Positions 53,001 to 61,641 of a DNA stretch of 64,000 nucleotides are shown here, piece by piece (the first letter of the stretch is position 1; the number at the start of each line of letters is the position of its first letter). This stretch comes from JANQNX01 sp965601665 (lineage in GTDB: Bacteria; Pseudomonadota; Gammaproteobacteria; Eutrophobiales; Eutrophobiaceae): positions 1,488,001 to 1,552,000 of the forward strand of contig OZ271833.1 of NCBI GenBank assembly GCA_965601665.1, read 5' to 3'. The notes under the pieces were generated by a model that had not been told where the DNA came from, ran no database searches, and saw only the letters and a list, made by a program, of their open reading frames with translations. Position numbers and translations under genes: made by a program.

Positions 53001-53164
53001 GACGCGCCTTCAAACTCGGTAGTGATACTGATCATATCCAGGTCAACAATCGGAAAGATCTCCTGTGGCAGTTTTTTCCAGGCCAGTACGCCAATGATGC
53101 ATAACAGGATCAGGCTCAGGTTGACCAGCAGCGGGTTTCTGAGTGAAAACTGGATCAGCGACAT
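50024..53164 (-). CDS. RND-family efflux pump inner-membrane transporter
   Basis: 1046 residues with the HAE1/AcrB-like layout: 12 membrane helices in two repeats and two large periplasmic loops. The proton-relay helix 4 shows GMIVDDAIIVTENIYRHMEEG. The substrate cannot be deduced. It follows its adaptor gene by nine bases. No outer-membrane factor gene is next to it, so it probably uses a TolC-like protein encoded elsewhere. Confidence 0.95.
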   Translation of the reverse strand: MSLIQFSLRNPLLVNLSLILLCIIGVLAWKKLPQEIFPIVDLDMISITTEFEGASPAEVEQQVTIPIEEEFEDSQDIDFISSINKESFSSIFIKLKPGANVDDFIRDTRTILDRVDDLPDIAKEPELNRIRARFPVITLTLYGDLSKADLYDYAERARRRMQQIPGVASVGMAGEREWEIWVEIDPHELAALDIPLTQINAALRNNLVDQPGGSIKSNEGDIRLRGKGVEPEPTSIEQIVLRTNPNGGELKLGDVARVVRRFEEPKTYARFNGKPSVNLTVTKTADASTIQISEEIRSLSGELDREFPGSINVGYHTDMSVYVETRLNLVKSSGLIGLVLVLLSLYLLLNFRAAAITAFGIPVAFLFAVMCLYYFDYTINMVSLFAFLIVLGMIVDDAIIVTENIYRHMEEGMAPAAAAAQGAREVVGPVVVSTLTTIAAFLPMFAIGGILGEFIKVIPVVVCCALIGSLIEAFAVLPSHASELLRLEKKKPRFDWKPLLEKYGKLLRWSALNRYFFAVLSICVMLISLSYAATRFPFQLFGDVDIGQFFLNIETPNTYSLDDSLELAEQLEARINSIMSDDELKTLLTNVGISIIDFNRNKSGSNIIQFVVDLEKPVPESFIEKWISPIVSLDFNSAGARERSADAIINDIRDEFVKVPGVDRLSILKPNAGPAGDDIELGIVSSDLNLLQKKAIEISDYMKRIPGVNDVVHDQEPGKLEYKYQLNERGRRLGLTQNELASAVRSGYLGNEIVYVTWDEKRIPVRVIYPRNMREQSTSLKNLPIILESGETVYLADVADISIGRGLNQIRRRDTQRMAKITADVDSNITTPSEVTRQIQEQFGTLSDNGEGYSLLFLGEKKRASDSFSGMNQALLIALVVIFFMLTALFKSLLDPLVVMFAIPFGFIGVVIGHAAFEYNLQFLSAVGMLALSGIIVNDSLIMVDFIKRLRREGKDRIEAVVSAGMVRARPILLTTITTFLGVSPLIFFATGQTAFLSPMAVSLGFGLVFATVLILLTLPCFYLIADDIRTRFFDLLKREVEGEPA

Positions 53165-53173
53165 AACGCAGAG

Positions 53174-54310
53174 TTACTGTACGTTAACTGTTTGTCCGTC
53201 GGCCAGGCTGGAAACATCGCGGCTAACCACGGTGGTACCGGCTTCCAGGCCTTCTATAATATGCAGGTTATTGTAACGCTCGATCAGTGTCACTGGTTGG
53301 CGTGTCAGCACGTCATCCTCAAGCAAGAACACGTAGGTTTGCCCGTCTTCATACAGTATGGCACCCAGCGGTACGACAAACGCATCCTGATAATAAGTAC
53401 CCGGTAGATAAGCCTCGGCCAGTTCACCGGGGTATAAACCCTCTGATGGTACCCTGACCTTGAGTGAATGCGTATTCGTTAACGGATCGGGGTCCACTGA
53501 CAGTGAAATGATCTCCCCTTCGCGCGAATCACTGTGGGTATCAATCTTGATAGGTTGACCCAGCCGTAAACGCGATGCCATGGCACCGGTTATCTCCACG
53601 TTCAAATCCAGCTTGTCGACCTGCACAATTTCCAGTGCAGGCTGGTTGGGTGACACATAGTCACCCACGTCCACGTTGATGTTATTCACAACGCCTGAAA
53701 ATGGCGCGACAAGTGTTGTACGTTGCAGGTTTCGCTCGGCCTTGTTTAATCGGGCCTGTTCAATCATTAACCTTGAACGCGATGATTCCAGTCCATGTTT
53801 AAGGCGGGCCTGTTCACCCTGCAACCGGTACAACTCCTGCAGGGACTGTTCATATAAAGACTTCGAAGCCAGGGAGTCTTTACCCAGTTGTTCGAGTCGT
53901 GCGACTTCCTGTTGCTGTAATTGTTCTTCCTTTTCGATGAGTGTTAATAATTGTGCATCCCTGTCGATGGCGTCCTGTTCATTTTTTAACAGCGCTACCG
54001 ATTCCTGCACTGCATCGGCATAGTCACCTTGCTCAATGGCCAATAGATCGCTGCCTTGCTCAACATATGCGCCCGGCTCAACATAGCGAATGTTGATCTG
54101 GCCCGAAACCTGAAATTGCAGGGTGGCCGCACGTGCCGGCTGCAATTTACCGGTGACGCGATTAACCGGTTGAATATCGACCTGTGCCACCGCCTCGGTT
54201 TTCACCGTGGGTGGCGGTAATTCCTGCAATTCGGCATAGGTATCCGGCCGCGACCACAGCAACAGCATGATGATGATGACCGTTGCAGCAATTGTAAGAA
54301 TAATTCTCAT
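53174..54310 (-). CDS. RND efflux periplasmic adaptor (membrane fusion protein)
   Basis: 378 residues: an N-terminal membrane anchor (about 3-18), barrel-sandwich half-motifs (TLQFQVSGQINIRYVEPGAYV and APFSGVVNNINVDVGDYV), a long coiled-coil hairpin between them (about 105-205), a beta-barrel, and a membrane-proximal end. Forms the link between the RND transporter and an outer-membrane channel. First gene of a three-gene operon, divergent from lptD. Confidence 0.94.
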   Translation of the reverse strand: MRIILTIAATVIIIMLLLWSRPDTYAELQELPPPTVKTEAVAQVDIQPVNRVTGKLQPARAATLQFQVSGQINIRYVEPGAYVEQGSDLLAIEQGDYADAVQESVALLKNEQDAIDRDAQLLTLIEKEEQLQQQEVARLEQLGKDSLASKSLYEQSLQELYRLQGEQARLKHGLESSRSRLMIEQARLNKAERNLQRTTLVAPFSGVVNNINVDVGDYVSPNQPALEIVQVDKLDLNVEITGAMASRLRLGQPIKIDTHSDSREGEIISLSVDPDPLTNTHSLKVRVPSEGLYPGELAEAYLPGTYYQDAFVVPLGAILYEDGQTYVFLLEDDVLTRQPVTLIERYNNLHIIEGLEAGTTVVSRDVSSLADGQTVNVQ

Positions 54311-54464
54311 AAAGCGTCAGTTTTGAACAAAATAGTGCATGTATAAAGTTAAATTAGTGCCTATCAATGCGTATGACAATGCAATTCCAGAAAAATTTGA
54401 AGATTATTGAATTCTATGCGATTTTAACCGTTGATTGACCCAATATAACGATAATAAGGCCTGA

Positions 54465-56738
54465 ATGAATCGTATTTGCAAAGCTGTACACGGTATGACC
54501 ATGGTAATGCTCTGCAACTCCGGGCTTTCAGCTGCCGAACTGAATCGCGATTACACCACCCTGCTCTGTCCGGCGAGCCTGCCCATCCCTCCCGGACCCG
54601 ATGTTGACGCGGTGCTGGAACTGGATGACACCTACCTGGTCGCCGATGAGGCCGACCTGGTCGAATTTGGTGTTTCCACCCTGCGCGGTGATGCCGAAAT
54701 AACACGAAATACCCAACAGGTACGCGCTGATGAGATTCAATATGACGAGCCTGCCGACACCGCCGACCTCAAAGGCAACGTGAATTACTGGGATGAAGAA
54801 ATCTATATGCAGAGTACGGATGCATTCCTTGAGTTCGAACCGGGTATCGGCAATTTCAATAATGCCAACTATGTATTGATCGAAAGTCGCGGCAGGGGCA
54901 CGGCAGACAATATTGTTTCGGATGCAGAAACGTTAACCGAGATGGAAAACGTACGTTACACCACCTGCGATCCGGATGATGAATTCTGGCACTTTACGGC
55001 ATCGAAAGTGAATCTTAACCATGAGAAAAACCGGGGTGATGCCCGTAATGTTGTATTGCGCATCAAGGACTTCCCGGTTTTTTATTCGCCCTACCTGTCT
55101 TTTCCACTAAGCAAGGAACGCAAGAGTGGTTTCCTGGCCCCGGTGTTTGGCAACACCAACCGCCATGGGATGCAACTGGAAGCGCCTTACTACTGGAACA
55201 TCGCGCCGCACATGGATGCAACGATTGCGCCGCGGCTTTATACGCAAAGCGGTGTCATGGGCGTGGGCGAATACCGTTACATGTTCAAACAAGGTGTCGG
55301 GCAATTGAATGTCGAATACCTGGCCAGTGATAGTTTACGCGATGATAACAACCGTAACTTCCTGTCATTTCGCCACGACCAGACCTTCCTCGAACGTGGC
55401 CGACTGGATATTAATTACAACCGCGTATCCGACCAGTTTTACTTCGAAGACTTCGGTGGGCAGATCAATTTAACCAGTACGCGTTTCCTTGAACAACGTG
55501 CCGATGTGTCCTACAACGGTAACAACTTTAACCACAACTGGAACTTCAGGACGCGGGTACAAAATTTCCAGACGGTTGACCGCAGCATTGATGTATCCAG
55601 TCGACCCTACCGCCGCCTGCCGCAGATCAGTTTCGATATCCACTCGCAACGGCGAAACAACAGCATTAATTACGGGATTGAAACCGAAACCACTTATTTC
55701 TCGCGCGACGAAGATGCAGCCTTTGTGAATAACGTGGCCAATAACGGTAACGTCAACGGCGCACGCCTGCACATGGAACCTTATGTTGGCTATTCCATGC
55801 GCACATTAGCGACTTACCTTGAACCCAGGTTAAGTCTTGACTATATACAATACGATCTCGAGAACTCGACCCAGTTTGATAGTTCGCCCAGTCGCGTGTT
55901 ACCAAAATTCAGCATGGAAGGCGGCGCCTTCTTTGAAAAAGAAACCAACCTGTTTGACCGCAACCTTATCCAGACACTGGAACCCAAGTTTTATTATTTA
56001 TATGTACCCGAGGAAGACCAGAGTGATCTGCCTGTGTTTGATACGGGTCTTTACACCACGAACTTCAATACCCTGTTTCTGGATAACCGTTTTAGCGGAC
56101 CGGACAGGCAAGGCGATGCCAACCAGATAACCCTGGCAGTGTCGTCCTACTTTATCGACCAGGAAACCGGTCGCGACCTGGGTAATGTATCGGTGGGTCA
56201 GATCTATTTCTTCCGGGATCGTGACGTCACGCTACCCGGCAGGAATATCCGCGATGAAGCCAGCTCTGCGATCGTAGCCGAAGCCAATGCGCGCATGATC
56301 CAGGACTGGGAATTCGGCGGTAACCTGATCTGGGACCCGAACGTGAGTAATAGCACCAGCGTGATCGGCCTGCGTGCCATCTATAACCCGGAACCTGGCA
56401 AGGTGGTCAACATGGGATATAGGGTGCGTCGAGATACAACGGATATCGAACAAAGCGATATCTCTTTTCGCTGGCCATTCGGGAACAACTGGAGCGCGGT
56501 TGGGCGCTGGAATTTCGCCATACCCGAGGGTCGTAGCCTGGAAACGTTTGCCGGTGTAGAATATCAAAGCTGTTGTTGGGGCGTTCGTGCTATTGCGCGG
56601 CGCTTCCTGACTGATATTGACGGTGATTTTCAAACCGGTATATTCCTGCAGTTTGAGTTGAAAGGCTTGGCTGGTGTCGGTGCTGAGGCCGTCAATTTTC
56701 TGCAACAACAAATTCCCGGTTATAAGAGTGATTTCTGA
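54465..56738 (+). CDS. lptD: LPS-assembly outer-membrane protein LptD
   Basis: LptD with LptE inserts lipopolysaccharide into the outer leaflet. The 757-residue protein has a signal peptide, the OstA/LptA-like jellyroll (about 70-200: VSTLRGDAEITRNTQQVRAD), and a large beta-barrel. Cysteines that form the essential inter-domain disulfides are seen: one near residue 34, one in YTTCDPDDEF, and the adjacent pair in YQSCCWGVR. AAGG precedes the ATG at 54465. First of the lptD-surA-pdxA series. Confidence 0.95.
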   Translation: MNRICKAVHGMTMVMLCNSGLSAAELNRDYTTLLCPASLPIPPGPDVDAVLELDDTYLVADEADLVEFGVSTLRGDAEITRNTQQVRADEIQYDEPADTADLKGNVNYWDEEIYMQSTDAFLEFEPGIGNFNNANYVLIESRGRGTADNIVSDAETLTEMENVRYTTCDPDDEFWHFTASKVNLNHEKNRGDARNVVLRIKDFPVFYSPYLSFPLSKERKSGFLAPVFGNTNRHGMQLEAPYYWNIAPHMDATIAPRLYTQSGVMGVGEYRYMFKQGVGQLNVEYLASDSLRDDNNRNFLSFRHDQTFLERGRLDINYNRVSDQFYFEDFGGQINLTSTRFLEQRADVSYNGNNFNHNWNFRTRVQNFQTVDRSIDVSSRPYRRLPQISFDIHSQRRNNSINYGIETETTYFSRDEDAAFVNNVANNGNVNGARLHMEPYVGYSMRTLATYLEPRLSLDYIQYDLENSTQFDSSPSRVLPKFSMEGGAFFEKETNLFDRNLIQTLEPKFYYLYVPEEDQSDLPVFDTGLYTTNFNTLFLDNRFSGPDRQGDANQITLAVSSYFIDQETGRDLGNVSVGQIYFFRDRDVTLPGRNIRDEASSAIVAEANARMIQDWEFGGNLIWDPNVSNSTSVIGLRAIYNPEPGKVVNMGYRVRRDTTDIEQSDISFRWPFGNNWSAVGRWNFAIPEGRSLETFAGVEYQSCCWGVRAIARRFLTDIDGDFQTGIFLQFELKGLAGVGAEAVNFLQQQIPGYKSDF

Positions 56739-58041
56739 TATTTCTTCGAACAATTTAGTTCGCCATTTTGTACTGGCAAGCCTGCTGGCCTTACTCATCC
56801 CCACCAGCGTCGCCGCCAACCTGCCCCTGGACCGCATTGTCGCGGTAGTCAATGAAGATGTCATCATGGAAAGCGAACTTGAGTTGAAGCTGCGCACGGT
56901 GCGTGGTCAGCTCATCAAGTCCGGCGCGCCTTTACCTCCTGGCACGGTATTCCGCCGCCAGGTACTTGATGGCCTTATCCAGAACCGAATCCAGTTGCAG
57001 ATGGCCATGCGTTCCGGCATTCGCGTTGATGATGAAAGCCTGAATCGCACGATTAACAAGATTGCCGCCGAGAACGGCGTGTCACTATCCGAGTTCAGGG
57101 ATATCCTTGAGCAAGACGGTTACAGCTATGAAGGCTTCCGTGAAGAAATGAGAAATGAAATCATGCTTACCCAGTTACGCAAGCGCCAGGTGAACAACCG
57201 TATTAATGTCAGTGAAAAAGAAATAGATAACTTCCTCGCTAACCAGGAGTTCCAGGGTGACATCGATGCCGAGGTCAGGCTCGCACATATCCTGCTCGCA
57301 TTACCCGAGTACGCCACGGATGACGAAATTGCCGAAGTGAAACAAATGGCCGAGGACATTCGCGCTGAAGTCATGGCCGGTAGTGATTTTGCCGAACTCG
57401 CCAAAGACATTTCGGACGGCCAGAGTGCTGACAAGGGTGGCGATCTGGGCTGGCGCAAAATGAATGATGTACCAAGCCTGTTCGCAGAGTATGTCCCGGA
57501 TATGATCAAGGGTGACGTTAGTGAACCTATCGCCAGTGCCAGTGGCTTCCACCTTATACAGATGGTGGACATCAAGAGCGAACAGGAAACGATGATAACC
57601 CAGACCCGCTCACGCCACATCCTGGTAAAGGTCGATGAACTGACGACATCGGAACAGGCCGAACAAAAACTACGGCAACTGCGGGAACGCATTACCCGTG
57701 GCGATGATTTTGCGGCACTGGCCAAGGGCAACTCGGATGACACCATGAGTGCACTCGACGGCGGCAACCTGGGTTGGCAAAGCCCCGGGCAACTTGTACC
57801 TGAATTCCAACGGGTAATGGACAGCCTGCAACCTGGCGAGATCAGCCTGCCTTTCAAAACTGATTTTGGCTGGCATATTGTGCAGGTGTTGGAGCGCAGG
57901 GACTTTGATAACACCGAGTCGGCGAAAAGAAGCAAGGCCCGGGCGACTATCTACAAACGCAAATTCGATGAGGCCATGCAAAGCTGGTCCAGGGAATTAC
58001 GGGATGAAGCGTATGTAGAGTACCGCCTTGATGACATCTAG
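56728..58041 (+). CDS. surA: Periplasmic chaperone/peptidyl-prolyl isomerase SurA
   Basis: SurA escorts outer-membrane proteins, notably LptD, to the BAM complex. I set the start at the GTG at 56728, which overlaps the end of lptD by 11 bp and gives a normal signal peptide ending VAANLPLDRIVAVVN; the GTG at 56674 would overlap lptD further. The 437-residue product has the SurA N-domain, two parvulin domains (about 180-280 and 295-395: RLAHILLALPEY, RSRHILVKVDEL), and a C-terminal helix. Confidence 0.93.
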   Translation: MISDISSNNLVRHFVLASLLALLIPTSVAANLPLDRIVAVVNEDVIMESELELKLRTVRGQLIKSGAPLPPGTVFRRQVLDGLIQNRIQLQMAMRSGIRVDDESLNRTINKIAAENGVSLSEFRDILEQDGYSYEGFREEMRNEIMLTQLRKRQVNNRINVSEKEIDNFLANQEFQGDIDAEVRLAHILLALPEYATDDEIAEVKQMAEDIRAEVMAGSDFAELAKDISDGQSADKGGDLGWRKMNDVPSLFAEYVPDMIKGDVSEPIASASGFHLIQMVDIKSEQETMITQTRSRHILVKVDELTTSEQAEQKLRQLRERITRGDDFAALAKGNSDDTMSALDGGNLGWQSPGQLVPEFQRVMDSLQPGEISLPFKTDFGWHIVQVLERRDFDNTESAKRSKARATIYKRKFDEAMQSWSRELRDEAYVEYRLDDI

Positions 58042-59059
58042 CGAATCCATGCCAGATATTATCATCACTTCCGGTGAACCTGCCGGAATTGGTCCCGATC
58101 TTATTGCTCAGTTATTCCAGTCAGACAGCGATCTTGGCCATATAGTCGTTGCTATTGATCCAGACCTGTTGGCAAGGCGTGCCGAACAACTCGGTATCGA
58201 TATAGGCGCGCCCGTTATCCTTGATGCAAACAATATCGCTGATAATAAACAAGGTAACAAACCTCGAGTTTTACCTGTAGAACTTAGCGCCAAATGCACA
58301 CCCGGTATCTTGAATGCTGCCAATACGCCTTACCTTATGAACATGCTGGATACCGCCGTGGATGGATGCCTTGCAGGCACGTTTGACGCCATGGTGACCG
58401 GCCCCCTGCAAAAATCGGTGATTAATGACGGCGGCATCCCTTTCAGCGGCCATACCGAGTACATTGCCGAGAAATGTGACCATGCCTTTCCAGTCATGTT
58501 GCTGGCGTGCCCCGGTTTACGCGTTGCATTGTTAACCACCCATATTCCATTAAAGGATGTGCCCGCCGCGATTACACCAGATCGATTGCGACAGGTGATT
58601 GATATTGTCGCAACGGAAATGCGTGAACGCTTTGCGATCGCCGATCCTGCTATAGCAATCTGTGGCTTGAATCCTCACGCCGGTGAAGATGGACACCTGG
58701 GCCAGGAAGAACAGCTGATCATGCAACCCGTGATCGATAGTTTCAGGGAACAGGGGCTCAACATTTCCGATCCACTACCTGCCGATACCGTGTTCCGCAA
58801 GGAACTGCGTGATAGTCATGATGTGTTTATTGCCATGTACCATGACCAGGGCCTGCCGGTATTAAAGACGCTCGGCTTCGGCGAGGCCGTCAACATCACG
58901 CTGGGTCTGCCAATCATTCGTACGTCCGTCGATCATGGCACCGCCCTTTCCCTTGCAGGCACGGGTAAGGCTGACCCAACCAGCTTGCTTGCCGCGATCA
59001 AGGTGGCAGAAGAAATGGCATCACGGCAAGCACAACTAAAGCTACAACAAAACCTCTAA
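58031..59059 (+). CDS. pdxA: 4-hydroxythreonine-4-phosphate dehydrogenase
   Basis: PdxA catalyses an oxidative step in pyridoxal-5'-phosphate synthesis. The protein begins ...PDIIITSGEPAGIGPDLIAQ. Metal-binding histidines lie in FSGHTEYIAE, GLNPHAGEDG and AMYHDQGLPVLK. It overlaps the surA end. The ATG at 58031 or 58049 is possible, without a clear ribosome binding site, as expected for a coupled gene. In most gammaproteobacteria rsmA follows at once; here a 3.6-kb insert intervenes. Confidence 0.96.
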   Translation: MTSSESMPDIIITSGEPAGIGPDLIAQLFQSDSDLGHIVVAIDPDLLARRAEQLGIDIGAPVILDANNIADNKQGNKPRVLPVELSAKCTPGILNAANTPYLMNMLDTAVDGCLAGTFDAMVTGPLQKSVINDGGIPFSGHTEYIAEKCDHAFPVMLLACPGLRVALLTTHIPLKDVPAAITPDRLRQVIDIVATEMRERFAIADPAIAICGLNPHAGEDGHLGQEEQLIMQPVIDSFREQGLNISDPLPADTVFRKELRDSHDVFIAMYHDQGLPVLKTLGFGEAVNITLGLPIIRTSVDHGTALSLAGTGKADPTSLLAAIKVAEEMASRQAQLKLQQNL

Positions 59060-59199
59060 TGGCTAGCGATCTTCATCGCGCTGTACCGCGGCGGCAGACT
59101 ACCGCCTATGTATCAGACAGCAATGGTTTCTTGATCAAACTCTGTACGTCCGTTACCGCACAACCTCAAGGAGCTCGAATTGCTGCAATCTGTGCGTGA
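59059..59199 (+). CDS. Possible 46-residue ORF coupled to pdxA
   Basis: The pdxA stop and an ATG overlap as TAATG, opening a 46-codon frame (MASDLHRAVPRRQTTAYVSD...) that ends inside the next gene. Composition is protein-like but no family is recognised. It may be the truncated head of a gene once coupled to pdxA, or chance. Confidence 0.25.
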   Translation: MASDLHRAVPRRQTTAYVSDSNGFLIKLCTSVTAQPQGARIAAICA

Positions 59200-59881
59200 T
59201 GCATTACGAGAGCACGCTAATGACTCTCATGCAAAATCTTCACAACGTTTCTTCAAGACAGCTGCGGGTGAGTACGGTGAAGGCGACCGTTTCATCGGGG
59301 TTCGTGTCCCGGTCATACGTCAGGTAGCGAGAAAATTTCGGGATCTGGCTATGGATGACACGCAAAAACTGCTCACCTCAGAAATCCATGAAGAACGCTT
59401 AATGGCATTGATTATTCTGACCGATAAATACCGAAGAGGTACAGCAGATAACCGATCACAGATCTACGATCTATATTTAGCCAACATCCGGAGTATCAAT
59501 AACTGGGATCTGGTTGACACTTCAGCGGAGCATATCATTGGTGCATTCCTGAATTATAAAAGTCGTAAACCACTGTATATACTGGCAAGCTCTGGCAACC
59601 TTTGGGAGCGCCGAATTGCAATCATGACAACCTTTCATTTCATCAAAAATCATGAATTCGATGAGACGTTGAAAATTTCATCAATGCTTATTGAAGATCC
59701 TGAGGATTTAATTCACAAGGCTGTTGGCTGGATGTTACGAGAAGTGGGGAAGCGGGATCAACATATGGAAGAATCTTTCTTGAAGAAACATTATCGCCTC
59801 ATGCCGAGAACGATGCTGAGATATGCTATTGAGAAATTTCCCGAGGACCTTCGCCAAAAGTATTTGAAAGGAACTCTATAG
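59180..59881 (+). CDS. AlkD-like DNA alkylation repair protein
   Basis: 233 residues of the HEAT-like AlkD/DUF1061 family, DNA glycosylases that remove N3- and N7-alkylated bases. Motifs: RFIGVRVPVIRQVARKF, INNWDLVDTSAEHIIGAFL, NLWERRIAIMTTFHFIKN, and KAVGWMLREVGKRD with the catalytic-site aromatic and acidic residues of the family. Starts at TTG 59180 with AAGGAG seven bases upstream. It opens the insert between pdxA and rsmA. Confidence 0.9.
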   Translation: MLQSVRDALREHANDSHAKSSQRFFKTAAGEYGEGDRFIGVRVPVIRQVARKFRDLAMDDTQKLLTSEIHEERLMALIILTDKYRRGTADNRSQIYDLYLANIRSINNWDLVDTSAEHIIGAFLNYKSRKPLYILASSGNLWERRIAIMTTFHFIKNHEFDETLKISSMLIEDPEDLIHKAVGWMLREVGKRDQHMEESFLKKHYRLMPRTMLRYAIEKFPEDLRQKYLKGTL

Positions 59882-59958
59882 AGAAATCGATGAAGATTTC
59901 GATGCGATTTGCAATCACTCCACTCGCAAGCCGACGTGGCGATATTATTGGACTAATT

Positions 59959-60585
59959 TCAGGTAAAACTGACTCTTTTCCAGCCAATAAAAGCCAATGC
60001 AGAAAGAAGTAGCCAGACACTTGCAGGCAAAGGAACTGGACGTAACATCCAATGACTTCTTGTTGGGTGTGAGAAAGTGTCAAACACATCAGGAGTGCCT
60101 CCAATTATATTATTGCTGTTTACAATAACAGTTGCCTCAAGCTTGGTATCATTTCTGTCAATCCATGATAATTCAGAAAAACCTCCATCGATAGCTGTCC
60201 ATCCAAATGAACCAAATGTGACACTTCCAGTAGTAACATTAAAACCAGAGAATCCTCCAATCAATTCCTGTAAGTTTAGTGAAGGCGAATAATTTGCAGC
60301 ACTCGTTCCAGTATCAATAACGGGAATTCCTGCATTTGTAAAAAAAGTTTCTACCTCTGAAAGGGTCGCATGTCTAAAACCAAGTGCAGAAAAAGTTGTT
60401 TCAGCTTCATTCCAGCTTAAATTAGATGTTAAATCGAGATCTAACCAATCAAAACCCGTAGTTGTATCCCGTGTAATTTTATTTGCGCCTAGTATTGGAT
60501 CGTTTGCAGAAACTATCAGGGCCAGCGAGTTGACAGGCGATAAAAGAAGCAGAATAGTCAATGAACTGTATAAACACCTTAACAT
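59959..60585 (-). CDS. VPLPA-CTERM (PEP-CTERM-like) exported protein
   Basis: 208 residues: a signal peptide (LTILLLLSPVNSLALIVSAN), a domain with GFDWLDLDLTSNLSWNEA as in many PEP-CTERM proteins, and a C-terminal sorting tail of the form VPLPASVWLLLSALAFIGWKR. Such proteins are thought to be processed by an exosortase and to end up at the cell surface or in exopolysaccharide. No exosortase gene is in the window. Confidence 0.85.
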   Translation of the reverse strand: MLRCLYSSLTILLLLSPVNSLALIVSANDPILGANKITRDTTTGFDWLDLDLTSNLSWNEAETTFSALGFRHATLSEVETFFTNAGIPVIDTGTSAANYSPSLNLQELIGGFSGFNVTTGSVTFGSFGWTAIDGGFSELSWIDRNDTKLEATVIVNSNNIIGGTPDVFDTFSHPTRSHWMLRPVPLPASVWLLLSALAFIGWKRVSFT

Positions 60586-61641
60586 TATTTCTCACCCCTA
60601 TACGTAGTTGTTAGTTATAATAGCTTTCATTACGAATCAAACTAACGTTAAACAATATCATTCAAATTTTCTGTCATTACTTTATCTTCCAAAAACTATC
60701 TTACTAAACTATTTAACTCTAAACAGTCTTTCCTATTCATACTCTATTGCCATATAACTTGTGATTAATGGGCCTAAACAGGGTTTCTTTAATTTTCCAA
60801 TTTAAATGCACTTGTCAGGAAAGATATAAACCAAATCAGTGTAAAAACGAGCCTGTAATCGACGCATATATATAATTATTCATCTCTCACTAATGTCCGC
60901 TTTAGGTCGTTAGTAGTAGTTTAATTGCGGAATGCACAATTGGAAACACGCTAATATGAGCTACGCCATGACTCTGACAATCATCTCAATCTCATTACCA
61001 TCACAATGAACCAACAGTCCTTCCAAAACCGCGCCAGGGACTCCTCAGAGCTCACTCGATACGGCAGGACTGATACAGGCCCGTTTGGGTAATTATTGGT
61101 GGATTTCAATTAATACATACATTTACTTTTACAACAGAAATAACCTATCAAGTTGCAGGATTAAATCATTAACACTTTCATACTATTTTTCGCTAGAAGA
61201 CATACCCTGTAATAATTTTGTAAAAGCATAGTCATTATTGTCATGTAATTTACACATTGTAGCTTTGATAACTGGGTCGTATCTGGTCAGGACTGCCGTC
61301 GTTCCCATACCTTCCACAGCTTGGTTATTTGGCACAGCAACACTAGTTTTGATAGGTTGGTCCAGGAAACAAACTCTGATAGTAAATGGTGGTTAACTAC
61401 AATAATAGAATTGCCCATATAAGCAATATCACTCCAAGGCATAATTGTAGTACTGGGTGAAGTTATATCTATATCAAGTTATGGATATATTTGATCCTTC
61501 CCCCTTACCTTACCTATACATGTACAGGAAATAGCGAGATAAGTAATTACGCTCAATTAAATAAGAAAATTTGTCTGATCCATTATGGATATTGTTCTTT
61601 CATAAATAAATTATAAAGCAATTCATACCAAGGAGTTACGC
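60586..61641. other. AT-rich 1.06-kb stretch without an intact gene
   Basis: Between the two VPLPA-CTERM genes. No intact frame of useful length, no tRNA and no clear inverted repeats. The part from 61183 to 61478 holds a frameshifted coding remnant on the minus strand. A 28-codon frame at 61005 (MNQQSFQNRARD...) is too short to support. Confidence 0.6.
61183..61478 (-). pseudogene. Frameshifted remnant of an unknown gene
   Basis: Minus-strand reading from the TAG at 61183 is open for 69 codons back to a stop at 61393-61395: it contains FTIRVCFLDQPIKTSVAVPN, then VEGMGTTAVLTRYDPVIKAT and a natural end LLQGMSSSEK. In the next frame upstream it continues (61390-61478) as DITSPSTTIMPWSDIAYMGN and SIIVVNH, which joins smoothly across one indel. 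Neither part has a suitable start. Family not recognised; a decayed gene is the simplest reading. Confidence 0.5.

Noticed and set aside
57126..57935. 269-codon minus-strand frame across surA
   Set aside because: Lies entirely within surA, with Ser/Leu-rich composition typical of antisense frames and no homology signal.
61005..61091. 28-codon frame MNQQSFQNRARD... in the AT-rich gap
   Set aside because: Too short and without ribosome binding site or recognised family.
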